From Eucalyptus grandis (Eukaryota > Streptophyta > Magnoliopsida > Myrtales > Myrtaceae): a stretch of 64,000 bases of DNA. The translations under genes were made by a program, and so were the position numbers. Of this stretch, positions 11,641 to 22,429 are shown piece by piece (positions within the stretch are counted from its first letter, which is position 1; every line of letters starts with the position of its first letter). The notes beneath the pieces are model-generated. The model was not told the origin of the DNA, did no database searches, and saw nothing but the letters and a program-made list of their open reading frames with translations. The stretch lies in the NCBI RefSeq assembly GCF_016545825.1, contig NC_052619.1, positions 1,565,501 through 1,629,500 on the forward strand, written 5' to 3'.

Positions 11641-12877
11641 CCCTGTGCCCTGAACTGGTGGTCTTAGCTATCCTCCTTGCGGTGCAATCTAAGGCGCGTA
11701 CCTTCTAATTTGTCCCAACGGTGGTGGCGGAGGTAACTGCAGTTGTCCTCTTGGTCGCTTAGGACAATCTCTAGCTAAATGACCTAATTGGCCACACTCA
11801 TAACAAGCACCTGTTCTTCTTGGGCATGGGGTCGTACCATGTTGCCTTCCACATGAGCGACACGGCCCATTCTGACCAGGCCCTATCTTCCTAATTCCAC
11901 CCTTCCTGTTGGGCGGAATTTGAAATCTCCCTCCGATCATGGGCCTCTTCCCATGTTGGATCCCTTCTCTATTGGAGCCAAACCGCGATCCATATGCGGT
12001 GGCTCTTTTGTTCTAATCCCTTTCGATCATCTGGACCCTCTCGTACAGGTCATTGTAATTTCTCAAATTGAGCATGATCAGCGAACTCAATTCCGACCTG
12101 AGTCCGTCCTTGAATCTCCTCACTTGATTCACCGGGTTCTCAACTAACTTAGGACCATATTACGATAGTTCAGCAAACTTCACCTAATACTGATCGACAA
12201 TCATGGTGCCTTAGTGAAGGCGTTGAAACTCTTCCATCTTCATCTCTTTGGCAGTCTCTGAAAAGTATTTCCCGTTGAAAGCCTCAAGGAAGGCGTTCCA
12301 CTCTGGAACGACACCTTCCGAAAATATCGCTCCTTGAGTGGTTCTCTAGCTGGTAGGTTGCAAGAACCATCTTCTCAGTCTCATTGCACATTAGTAGTGC
12401 AAAAGTCTTCTCCAGTCCTTGAATCCATAAAGTGGCGGCCTCAAGGTTTCCTGCCCCATTAAATTTAGGTGGATTCAACTTCAAGAACTGTTCCACCAGC
12501 TTATGAATCAGTCTCCCAGCGACCATGATTCCTGGTGGGACTTCAGTAGGTGTGGTAGTAGGTGCGGCTGCAGCAACAGCATTGGCAGCAGTGGTAGTGG
12601 CAGCTGCAACAGCTGCGATAAAGGTGGCTGCTTGGTTCTGGGCTTGCTGCTCCATCATTTCTCGCATAGCATCCAACGCTTGCGTGATCTCAATTGTTCC
12701 TTGATCACTTGGGGCTACTACCCTGGCACCAATAGGAGGTGGTGCCACTCCGCTCGAGCTAGCCTGTATTGGCACTTGACCTCGGCCTCCTCAAGTACCG
12801 ACCTTGGTTGGCGTCCTACCTCGAGTTACAGCCTTACCGATCTTCTTGTTAAGAGTTCTTGGCTCCTGATCATTCAT
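11641..12877 (-). pseudogene. gag of element A
   Basis: An ATG at 12877 opens a frame ('MNDQEPRTLNKK') equivalent to the gag start of element D. An Ala/Thr-rich N-terminal region follows (about 12640-12530), then the capsid-like 'HKLVEQFLKLNPPKFNGAG' near 12500 and 'EAATLWIQGLEKTF'. The frame is lost near 12290 and resumes with several stops. Two zinc knuckles are intact at 11862-11764 (CRSCGRQHGTTPC and CYECGQLGHLARDC). Gag forms the particle and binds RNA. A stop before 12780 and frameshifts make it a relic. Confidence 0.85.
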
Positions 12878-13060
12878 GGCTTAGCTTTTTCTACTGAAGC
12901 CTGTTTCCAATTCTACATCGAATTAGAAATAGAGTGATCTAAATAACAAGCAAATCTAGCAATCAATTACCACAGACATGCACCGGCATGAATTTAAAAG
13001 TCTTTCCTACTAACTATCCCATAAACTATCGCACTTTATCACTCCAATCCATAACCATTG

Positions 13061-13071
13061 ATCTGATACCA
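13061..13071 (-). other. Primer-binding site of element A (initiator Met tRNA)
   Basis: The minus strand reads TGGTATCAGAT, close to the TGGTATCAGAGC complement of the initiator methionine tRNA 3' end. It lies 12 bases inside the 5' LTR. Element D has TGGTATTAGAGC at the same spacing (27254-27265). Confidence 0.85.
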
Positions 13072-13083
13072 CTTAAACAGGGA

Positions 13084-15898
13084 TGTCATGCCCCGATCCT
13101 CGGGCGTGAGCCCATCCTGGCTTGGTCGATTAAATAGTGATGCCCCAGGATGCATTGCCGACTCTATCTATTTAAATGCACATGCGAAAGCATATAAATA
13201 ACCACCAGACAATAAAACAATGGGATATGAAAGTAGGACAAATTTTTCTCAAAAGATCTTTTTATAAATACACAGGTTTATACACAAGCCTACGAAAAGG
13301 AATTGGCTTTCAACAAAAGAGAAATGTCCTAGGACTAACTAGTCGGACATGCTCGCCGATTCTCTAGGCTTCACCTTATAAACTTCAGCCTCGAGTCCTC
13401 CACCAATGTCAACTAAGGACTCGAAAATGGTTATACAATAACCAGTGAGACAATGTCTCAGTAAGTTCAACCCCTTAAGACCCGATTAGGAAGCAAATAC
13501 GCCCTAAAGGCTGCCTAAGCACAACCACGAGTCAGAGGACTTACCTTGGCCTCAGTTCCTTCCTGCAGGTCAATACAATTTATAATTCATCGAATCAGTT
13601 CACCACATCAAATCATTCAATCAAATCGAATCATCGATCAATCGACTCAGTCGATTACATGTCAACGATGACCATTCCTAGGCCATCTCAATCAATACTA
13701 CCTATAAGTCCGATCAACCTAGGACTGCTTAATATAAGCCGATAATAGGTAGTATAGCTCACTAGAAGCTGCCTCAATTTCTGATATAGTATATTACATA
13801 TGCTGACCAGAAGTTACCGCAATTATACTCATATAGTATACTATTTATGCTCACCAGAAGCTGCCACAATTGTAGGTCTAATCATCTGAGCATTTCTCAA
13901 TTTTTATCATACCCGATAAAAATAGCCATGTGTGGGTACATGGTCGGCCTTAGCCAAAATACCATAATTTCCTTTCCATAAATTCCACCATTTTATAAAT
14001 TTCACCAAAAAAATTTTGGCGTTGTCAACCGACACCCAGTTATTTTCCAATGAATTACCAAAATTAACTAATTTAGTAAAATAAGCCTAGAATCACAATT
14101 AAATCAATTCATCACAAATTAGAGCTCAAATAAATAAACAGGGAGTACCACTGCAATCAACATAAAATTCTGGTCATCGGCTATCCCAGCCTAATTTCTA
14201 GAAAATAAATAATTAACTAAATAATTAAGAAAAAAATTAATTTAATGCAATAAATCGAATTTAGGCCTGTAATGCCTAATTGGAAGCCGAAACGGACTTG
14301 GAAATTTTCCGAGATTCGTTCAATAAATACTAGAACCTATTTCCTTGCTATTTACACTAACCATTTATCTAACATGCATTGATAATGCACTAAACTAATT
14401 GCTCTACTCTAATCTATCCGCCTAATTGTACTTAAGTAAATCTAATCAACCTTTAAGCGTCATTAACTGACTAATAGAGGATTAATGAGCTAAACTCACT
14501 TGTTTAATGTGCGGGTCGGATCAAACTGGCAGGAACATCGCGGGGCTTGACTTTTCTCAAGGCAGGCCTAGCAATCGAGGCTCGGGACCACTTCAAAACG
14601 GGCTTAACGGCCACTGGAAACCCACTAAAAACCTTTCTATTCTGAGCTGCTAAAACAAGGGAAACAAGGTTGGTTAAGGGCGACAAGGCTTGGGAAAGGT
14701 AGCGGGGGTGGTCTCGGGTCCAAACAAGGACGCATCGGTGGCCGAAGGGGCTCTGATAGTGGCCTGAGCTACTTAAGATAGCCCTAGGATGCATGGGCAG
14801 GGCTTCTGGATGGCAGTGAGGCGCGGTAAGGAGTGACGAGGCGGATGGGCGCGGACGGTGCTCGTGGCCTGTGTGTGACGGTATGGACGACTTCAGCGGC
14901 TCCAGTGGCTTCCTTGGCTGCTGTTGGTGTGCGAAAATGGAGGGGAGGAAGGCAAGAGAGGTGGTCGGCTGGCTTGTGGAGGAAGAGAGGGAAACAAGGG
15001 CTCCACATGCCTTCATTTTCCTAGTCTTTGTCCCCTTTGACCATCCATGGCCCCCAGCTGCTCCTTGGTTGTCAATGAGCCACCAAAGCACACCCAACAA
15101 CTCTTGAAATGGTCCATTTTGCTAGTTAAGGGGAAAGCTACGAATTTTGAGGATTTTGGCTTCAATTGAACTCAATACTCTAATTGATATTTTTCTTCAC
15201 CAATTGATCCATCTTGCATCCCAATTGGACGATCAAAAACGGTCCCGGCCTTTTTTTGAACAAAAACGGCCATGGGACGACTTTTTCCCAAAAAGTCTCG
15301 AGTTGCAGAAAATCTTCCGAGACGAGTCAACATTCCTAGAATTCATTGTGATATGACAGAATCTTCAATTTCTGAAATTGGAATCAAATTCGCGGTTAAT
15401 TTCACTCAGGTGTGTTTTTAGCGTGATCTAGGCTACCGGGTAGTTTTCAAAAATTTTTAGTGCAAATGATCAGTGGTTGATTTTCTTTGAGCCACAATAA
15501 ACTCACTCGACTCATTGGCGACTCTCGGTTGTCGTGAAAATCTCGAGGATTCAAATACAGACACAGGGTACCAAAACGATAAATAAATTAGTCTAGTGCG
15601 AGAATTTTCCAATTTAGTTGTGTCACCCACGATTAGCCACACATCTCAGTCGAACCAATCTATCTTTGATTCTAAATCGATTTTATACTGTGCCGTAATG
15701 ACCTCTAAAGATGAGCACAATCGAGAAGTCGATTCCTGGTCGAATTCTCAGGTCTATGGCATTAAAATTCCTTAATGGCTTCCCTGGATAGTCTAGTTAT
15801 CTCGAGAATGATCAGCTTTGAAAATAGCCCTATATGCGTGTCGATGAAATGCCCGATTTATTCAATAGAAAGTAGAAGTGAAAATTTGGGATGTCACA
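13084..15898 (-). repeat. 5' LTR of element A
   Basis: Runs from 'tgtcatgccccgatcc' to 'gggatgtcaca' on the plus strand; 2815 bp. It pairs with 2147-5119 and is followed by the TSD copy GGTGA. It has three rather than five of the ~47-bp units (13757-13890) and a GC-rich block at about 14510-15080. The frame at 14504-15100 belongs to that block and is mirrored by broken frames in the partner LTR, so I do not call it a gene. Confidence 0.9.
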
Positions 15899-15903
15899 GG
15901 TGA
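15899..15903. repeat. Right target-site duplication GGTGA of element A
   Basis: Exact partner of 2142-2146. Confidence 0.93.
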
Positions 15904-16092
15904 AGTAACAAAATGCGCACATGTTGTTAGTGAAGAAAATGTCTAGTTCTGTGCAGTTATTTTTAAAAAGACGAGATTAGTAATGAATGGATTCATGATA
16001 AAGCTATAGTGATGTCGATCGGGGATGAGATTGAGACCAATATGATGTCAGATTTTATGAAAAATCTTGAGTTTGTAGATCTTTTCAAGACT
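15904..16092. other. Short unassigned segment between elements A and D
   Basis: If element A and one TSD copy are removed, the plus-strand frame from about 2090 reads across the empty site into this segment: '...CNANKAGEVTKCAHVV' and on to a stop about 15955. I do not recognise the family and a stop also lies upstream near 2078. It may be a decayed host exon or an older element. The segment stops where LTR D sequence begins at 'cccatactgtgcc'. Confidence 0.3.
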
Positions 16093-16636
16093 CCCATACT
16101 GTGCCACCCAATTTTGTCTCATAATCAGGCGTATCTAACTTAAACAATCATGCGTTCCAATTGTTAATTTCGCCCCCCGAGGGTACGACCTACTCCCAAG
16201 TTTGGCAGTCTACTGGCGTAGCCAGGCATCGTCTCACCACCATTGAGCGCAGCTTCGTTTCTCAAAGACGGCTTTCTCGAAGGAGCATAGGTCCAGAATC
16301 TACTGCCACCTAAATCCATTAAGTGGGTAACCCATATAGGGTAACGTTCGGCGTAAATTCTTGGGACGGGTTCTTTTAACCTACACACGACCATTTAATC
16401 TCGGCCTAGGACACCATGCATTGCACTCAAATGCCTCAATTAAAATAGTGATCTTGGCCTATTTTGTTCATATTAAAAACATCTCGGAAAATAGTTGTGT
16501 GTGGGTACAGGGTCAGGTTGATCCTTAAAAATTGATATTTTCCCATTTAAAATCCCACTGTTTTATATAATATATAAAACCATTTTCGGTGTTAAAACCC
16601 AACACCCGAGATTTTCTGTATAAATATTGAAATTCA

Positions 16637-16641
16637 TAAAT
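16637..16641. repeat. Left TSD TAAAT of solo LTR C
   Basis: Directly precedes LTR C and is repeated exactly at 20189-20193. Confidence 0.9.
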
Positions 16642-17271
16642 TGTGGCATCCCAAAATTTCATGACGACCTCTAGTTACATTAAAGTCTATGGATAGGTGA
16701 TGGAAGTACCATTAAGTTATTTTATAGTCATTTAATCCATAATTTGCAATAAGATTTATGGCCAAGCTTTTAATGGATAATTATGTGAGAGGAAAGAAAA
16801 TTCTATCATTGGCCATGTGCATCATAAATTGGAATTTATGGATTTGTGACTATAAGTTTAATGGCCTTATTATTTTTGCAAGTTAGGTATTTATTTAAGT
16901 AGAAAATGTTAATGGATGATCAAGGTTGGTGCTATAGGACAATTTGATAAAGAAGACTTTGTTCTTGACTATGCACTTTATAGATTTGATTTTATGGATT
17001 AATGTCACAAAGTCTTTTGGCCATTTTATTATGCAATTAGATATTTATTTAAATGAGGATTAAGATGTATTATAAAAAAATAAACTTGGGCCATTTAAGT
17101 TTGAACTTTAGGCCCAAGTGAGATGGGCCTAAAGTGGGCCATAAGCCCGGCCCATTGTCGACGCATGGAGGGGGAGGAGGAGGAGCCGCATGGCCTCCAA
17201 GTGTCTTCGGCAAAGGAGACACTTGTCTCCTTCTTAGGGACAAGTGTCCCCCATGCAAAATAAGATTTGCA

Positions 17272-17274
<3 letters not shown>

Positions 17275-17317
<43 letters not shown>

Positions 17318-17320
17318 ACC

Positions 17321-17357
<37 letters not shown>
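17275..17357. repeat. (AT)n followed by (GA)n microsatellites
   Basis: Uninterrupted AT dinucleotides at about 17275-17315, a short spacer, then GA dinucleotides at about 17326-17357, with GA-rich sequence to 17450. Short reading frames here are microsatellite translations, not genes. In plus orientation a TATA-like run followed by GA repeats about 640 bp into an LTR could serve as core promoter; this is inference. Confidence 0.9.
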
Positions 17358-17362
<5 letters not shown>

Positions 17363-17639
17363 TGGTGGAGAATTCGGCCAAAGGGAGAGAGAGGAGGTTG
17401 CGAGAGAGAGGGAGTGGCGAGAGAGAAGGGGAAGCCGAGAGAAGGAGCTGTCTGCCCATCGCCGCCCGTTTGCCATCCGTGTGCCGTCGTTCTCTTGATC
17501 TTAGAGGCAAGTTGGGACTGATTTCCACTCTTGCATGTGTGCCTTGCATGTATGATTTGTTAGTGGTGAGTTTCGGATGTTAGGGTAGGCGAAACCGAAG
17601 CAAAAATGTGCCTTGTTCTTGAATATGCTTGCTGTTTTC

Positions 17640-18560
17640 GTATGGACCGCCTGAGCCAGAATCTTGTGAGAGCTTGCATGCATGTTTTGAGTTCGATTTT
17701 GACTCTGATTTCTTCATGAAATTTGTAGCCAACATCTTAAAATATAACATACTAAAATTTGGTGCAAAATGGTGGATATTTAAGGGGTCAAACCCTCATC
17801 CTACGAAGACACTAGATCTGGAACTGTTTTGCTGACCTTTTGGTAGATTTGTGGTTGCATGTTGATTTTTATCAAGAATCTATCTTCGACTTCTTCATGA
17901 AACTTGTAGAGAACATCTTAAAGACTAACATACTCAAATTTTAAGTGAAAGGAACAAGCGTAGCCTAGTGAATCGACTTACTCTTGAAGACGGTAAATCT
18001 GGAGACGCGGTACTGGACACCCGAGACTTCATGGACCCATATGGTGACTGTTCTTGGAAAATTTGACTTAGATCCCTTAATGAAAGTTGTAGGGGACCTC
18101 TTGAAGTAAAAAATATCCAAATTTCAGAGGAAAATAAGAATAATAAGTGGGTAAACACTAGGTATTTAGGAGATGACTACACTGGACGTTTCGGTGTGAG
18201 AACCAGAAGCTTCGGATGACTATAGAAAATTATGTAGAACGAATCTGGCATAGATGTCTTCATGAAAAATCTACTTTAGTGTCTTAAATATAACCTGGTA
18301 AAATTTCATAATTTTCGGAGGTCGTTCGGGTACTTTAATCGAATTATTTCAAAGACTGCGCAATCTGTTTCTATCCGAAATTGCATGCTGTACTTGTGTG
18401 AAACTCTTTTGGGCATGTTTTCTTCATGAAATTGTTATCTTATTGTCTTATAGTACATGCTCTGATTTTGTGATTTTTGAGGATCATATTGATATTTAAT
18501 TTAAATGATTTCCAAAATTGTGCAAGCTGGAATTTAGTAAATTTCAAAAAGGCATGATAT
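17640..18560 (+). repeat. Degenerate ~180-bp tandem repeat, about 5 units
   Basis: A core like 'ttcttcatgaaatttgtag' recurs at about 17710, 17891, 18074, 18255 and 18418, giving spacings near 181, 183, 181 and 163. Each core is followed by a form of 'aacatcttaaa' and a further AT-rich phrase, and several units share a later 'ctggaac/ctggac' phrase. Similarity between units is modest, so the array is old. Confidence 0.72.
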
Positions 18561-18779
18561 ATGGACTATTCTAAGTTGTATGGATTCCATGGATTGTATT
18601 GTCTTTAGTGATTGTATCTTGCTGCATGTATGATGATGATTGGAGATGCATATAAGAATTAAAAAGGATGAAAGTGATCTTGTTTGCCATTTCCTCATAT
18701 GCCATGCTAATTTTGAGACATAAATTAGTGATCATGAACAATGATAAATGAGGAAATTGTTGGAGGTGGTTGATAATGC

Positions 18780-19150
18780 CCCGGGAGTGTCGGGATGCCC
18801 GGTGACCTAGTAGCGTAATTTCAGAGGGTCCTCGGGAGTTTCGAGATGCCCGGTGGTATACGGTACGTAATTCCAGAGGAGGGGGGGATCCTGGTGGTAT
18901 GTCGGTACGAAATTCCGGAAGCCCTGGAGGTTTGTGCCCGGGGGGATGCCTCGTGATGCTAGTTGGGATGCGAGATGCCCGGCCAGGGAGTGTAAATGCC
19001 GGATGCCCGGTTGTATCTTGGATACATGCCCGGAGGTTCCTCGTGATGCTAGTTGGGATACGAGATGCCCGGAATGTGGGGGTGCCGGATGCCCGGTTGT
19101 ATCTTGGATACATGCCCGGAGGTTACTTGCGATGACTGGTTGGATGCGAG
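18780..19150 (+). repeat. GC-rich repeat with 'gatgcccgg' motifs, ~90-bp period
   Basis: 'cctcgtgatgctagttggga' begins at 18949 and 19039 and a diverged copy at 19125, so the period is 86-90 bases. 'gatgcccgg' occurs repeatedly across the block, and looser copies extend back to 18780. It is a sharp GC-rich island in AT-rich surroundings. Confidence 0.82.
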
Positions 19151-19319
19151 CGATGAATTGTGGGATGCAAACATTGGTCCCTAGAAAGAAAAACTGATGA
19201 GATCCTTGTGAAAGATAAGAATTGAAAATGAATCATGTGCATGGGTGTATGCATATGGCATGATTCATGATCGGCTTATGAAACTAAATTGATGCTATTT
19301 GATATTGAAAATGCGATCA

Positions 19320-19600
19320 TGAAGGCATGAATGGATCTCATGGTGATGTATGCTTGATAGCATGGATAATATGAATCATGGTGGTATGTGCACCTATGGC
19401 ATGGTGATGAGTGCATGGATGCATGGTAATGATGATGGTACATGTGATATAATGATGATGAGTGCATGGGTACATGATGATGGTAAGTGTATGACATGAT
19501 GGTGATGACTATATGATGATGTATGTACATGAGGTATGATGATATGTGCATGATATCAAGGTAAATTGTGCATGAATGCTTAAATGTCATGTGATGCTAT
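19320..19600. repeat. ATG/GATG-rich simple sequence
   Basis: The sequence is dominated by 'catggtgatga', 'atgatgatgg' and similar phrases. The His/Tyr-rich frame on the other strand (19276-19590) is a consequence of this composition. Confidence 0.75.
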
Positions 19601-20188
19601 GATTGTGATGATTGTGGGGCATGATGCATTGAGTGGTTTATTGGTCCTTTACCTGCTGAGTGGCTTTACTCACCCCTTTTGGGGAATAACATTTCAGACT
19701 AGATAAGATACCTCTGCTGCCACTATCACCGATAGATGGATCAAGTGGTTGGATATGACCGCGAGGAGGAGGATAGCAAAGGAAGGAACTTTTAGACGCT
19801 GGCACTGATCGATGGACTTTAAGTATACGACTGTTGGAGGAGATGTCGGTCATCTTTTGAAGTATAGCCAAGTATAGAAAATCATGACATTTCGATGTAC
19901 CGACTAAAGATGTCCATCTGCTTTATGTAAATAAAAGTGTTTGGCTTTAACTTATATAAGATGTTTAGTTGGTGTGCATCGTTTTCTGAATATAGGGAAG
20001 GGAGTTTCATGAATGTGCTTCTTCTATATGAATTACGCAAGGGACCGATCTAAAAAGATGTAAACCCCCAGGTTGTATGGACCTGCTGCAATTGAAATGG
20101 TATCATAGTGACATGTTATTAAGAAAAGTGAAAGGTAAGCGAACTGTGGCGACCCTAATCGGATCTGGGGCTGTCGAGGGGTGCCACA

Positions 20189-20193
20189 TAAAT
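20189..20193. repeat. Right TSD TAAAT of solo LTR C
   Basis: Exact partner of 16637-16641. Confidence 0.9.
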
Positions 20194-22368
20194 TTTGGAA
20201 TAGATAACCAAAATTCCAATCAGCACTCAATTTGCACAAATTAACACCTAATTGCATAAACTAAACACACCATTGCAATTAGCACGAAATTTCAGTCACC
20301 AATTATCCCGGTCTAATTTCCAAAAATATAAAATAATTAAATAATTACCAAAATTAATTAAATAATTCAATTTAAATGCCAAAAATACTAACTTAGGTCG
20401 TAATTGCTAAATTAACCGCCTCAATGGGCCAGAAAATTCCCGAACTTTGTCTAGATAATAGCACATCCTATCTAGGCCTTAATTAATCTGATCTAATCAC
20501 CTAACATGCATAATTGAATAATTAAATCGCTAATATAATCTAACTAACCACCTAATCCCTAATTAACTTAGACTAAACACCCTTTAAATGTCATTAGCAC
20601 CTTAATAAGAGTTTAGTGCATAAACTCCCCAGTTTAGCACGAAAACCAATTTACCGCAACGGCGTTCGAAACTCGAGCTTGTGGTGGTGCCAATGGGGGC
20701 TCAGACCGGGCTGAAAATGGCCCAACAAATCAAGCTGAGATTTGTTCTTGACTTGAGCTAGATCAAAGTTTGGCTGAAGCAGCCTGCACACGGCTGAAGA
20801 CGGGCTGAGATGAGCGGGCTACTAGTGACAGGAGAAACGGATGAAGGGGCAGTTTGATTCGGCGGAGATTTCTCACGGACGGTTGGCAATTGCTGGGCTG
20901 AAATGTGAGGCTGAGTGAAGCTAGGTTGCGGATGTGGAGAGGAGCACTGCTGGGAGTCAACGAAGGAGAGAGGGTTGACTTCGGTGGAGTTGGGGAAAAA
21001 TTGATGGAGCAGCTTCGGTGGAGGGAGACAGAAGATGGTGGGGCGTGTGGCGTTGAGGGGGAGTAGTTGGTTCTCAGTGGAGTTGCAGAGAAGGGAGGGA
21101 TGAGAGAGAACGGTGTGGGGAGGGGGCATTGAACGTTGACTCGGTGGGGGTTTTCTCGCAGATGGTGGCAGCGAAAAGGTTTCGGTGGAGGGAGACACGC
21201 TGGTGGAGCTGCGGGAGCTGTTTCGATGGGGAGAATCGGTGATGGTGGAGCAGAGAAATGAGACCAAGAAGGAGGGACACGCGAAGATGATGAAGGAAGG
21301 AAGAAACAGAAGGAAAACTCGGCTGGTGAGAGAGAGAACTCGTCGCACGAAGGGGAGAGGAAAGCAGCTGGCAAGCATGAGGAGGAAGCTGCCGAAGGGG
21401 GGAAAGTCAACAATAATTATCCAATTTCATTAATTCTTGGTCCCACAAGCCTTCATGATAATCCCCTTTGTCCCCCCCCCAATCACTTTCATGCACCTAA
21501 ATCCCCACAATTAGCTAAGTTGATGCCAATTGTTGCAACCCCCATGCCCACCTTTGAATTTCCTCATTTTTGGACTTCAATTTCTTCACGAATATCTGAT
21601 TTTGATGTCCAATTTTGGTGTAGAGGAAGCCTACACAATTTCCATAAGTTCCCATCACCAAATAGCTCGATTTGGGAGCCAAAAATCTCTTCAATTTGGC
21701 CCATCCGAATTGCCGTTCTTTTCCGAATCGTCCAAATTGATTTTCCGTAAAAATCTTGAACTCACCAAAAATTCTTCAAAGGATGAGTCGACGTCCCAAA
21801 AATAAATCATGACATGACAAAATTTTCAATTTTTGAAATTGGGTTCAATTTCGTGGTTAATTTCAACCGAACGCGATTTTAACGTGACCTAATCTACTTG
21901 GTAGCTTTTAAGAATTTTTAGTGCAATTGACTTGTGGTCGATTATTTTCGAACCACAATGTATGTCTTCAACTCATTGGCGACTCTCGATTGTCGTGAAA
22001 ATCTTAAAGTTTCAAATACTGGCACGGGGTACCAAAACGACAGAAAAATCGGTTTAGTGCCAATCGACGAAAATTTTGCAATTAGATGGAATCACCCACA
22101 CTTAATCACACACCTCAGTCGAATCGACCTATCTCCGGTCTCTGATAGATTTTCAACTGTGCCGTAATGACCTTTGCAGATTAGCACAGTCGAGTAGTCG
22201 ATTCCTAGTCGAATTCTCAAGTCAATTGCGTTTATATCCCTTAACGGCTTCACCTGATAGGTTAGTGATCCCATGAGTGATCAGCTTAGGGAAAATAACT
22301 ATAGGAGCGTTTATGAAAAGCCCAACTCATTCAATCGAAAAAACGAGCCCGAACTTTAGGATGTCACA

Positions 22369-22380
22369 ACTCTTCCTCTT
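22369..22380 (-). promoter_or_regulatory. Polypurine tract of element D
   Basis: Minus strand reads AAGAGGAAGAGT directly before the 3' LTR, matching the site in elements A and E. Confidence 0.72.
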
Positions 22381-22429
22381 ATAAAAATTTCGTCCTCGAA
22401 ATTTAAACCATAGAATCTTTAAACAAAAG

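Larger units (their letters stand above)
2147..15898 (-). mobile_element. Ty3 LTR retrotransposon A (chromovirus, Tekay/Del-like), complete ends
   Basis: Minus-strand element with two LTRs (2147-5119 and 13084-15898), a GGTGA TSD, an initiator-Met-tRNA-type primer site next to the 5' LTR, a purine tract next to the 3' LTR, and gag, protease, RT, RNase H, integrase, chromodomain remnants in Ty3 order. The chromodomain after integrase and the long LTRs fit the Tekay/Del branch of plant chromoviruses. The internal region is interrupted by solo LTR B (7661-11236). It is dead: gag and pol carry many stops, and the part of RT holding the catalytic aspartates is deleted near 7020. The LTRs differ noticeably, mostly by transitions, so the insertion is not recent. 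Confidence 0.92.
16642..20188 (+). mobile_element. Solo LTR C, a different Ty3-like family
   Basis: A 3547-bp block from 'tgtggcatcccaaaa' to 'gaggggtgccaca' with a perfect TAAAT duplication and no internal domain. Outside the termini it does not resemble the A/B/D/E/H LTRs. The flanks rejoin into D LTR sequence when it is removed. Visible parts in plus orientation: AT then GA microsatellites (17275-17357), ~180-bp degenerate repeats (17640-18560), GC-rich ~90-bp repeats (18780-19150), ATG-rich simple sequence (19320-19600), and an AATAAA at 19930 that could be a polyadenylation signal. Orientation is inferred from that order and the TGTGGCATCC start. Confidence 0.88.
16093..22368 (-). repeat. 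3' LTR of element D (truncated; contains solo LTR C)
   Basis: 16093-16641 and 20194-22368 align with the right LTR of D and with other LTRs of the group; between them sits solo LTR C plus its TSD. The outer terminus is missing and the inner terminus is 'gatgtcaca' at 22368. The GC-rich block at about 20640-21410 carries two long overlapping minus-strand frames (20758-21378 and 20763-21413) of Ser/Pro-rich low-complexity sequence. The same block in the right LTR (28045-28610) has shifted frames, which argues against coding. Confidence 0.85.

Noticed and set aside
12503..12937. Plus-strand Ser/Gly-rich frame opposite A gag
   Set aside because: Shadow of the Ala/Thr-rich gag repeat region.
14504..15100. 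198-residue minus-strand frame in the 5' LTR of A
   Set aside because: The partner LTR has only fragments of it (e.g. 4073-4258); composition-driven and LTR-internal.
17070..17549. Frames containing long Tyr-Ile and Arg-Glu runs
   Set aside because: Direct translations of AT and GA microsatellites.
19276..19590. His/Tyr-rich 104-residue frame
   Set aside because: Reverse-strand reading of ATG/GATG simple sequence inside LTR C.
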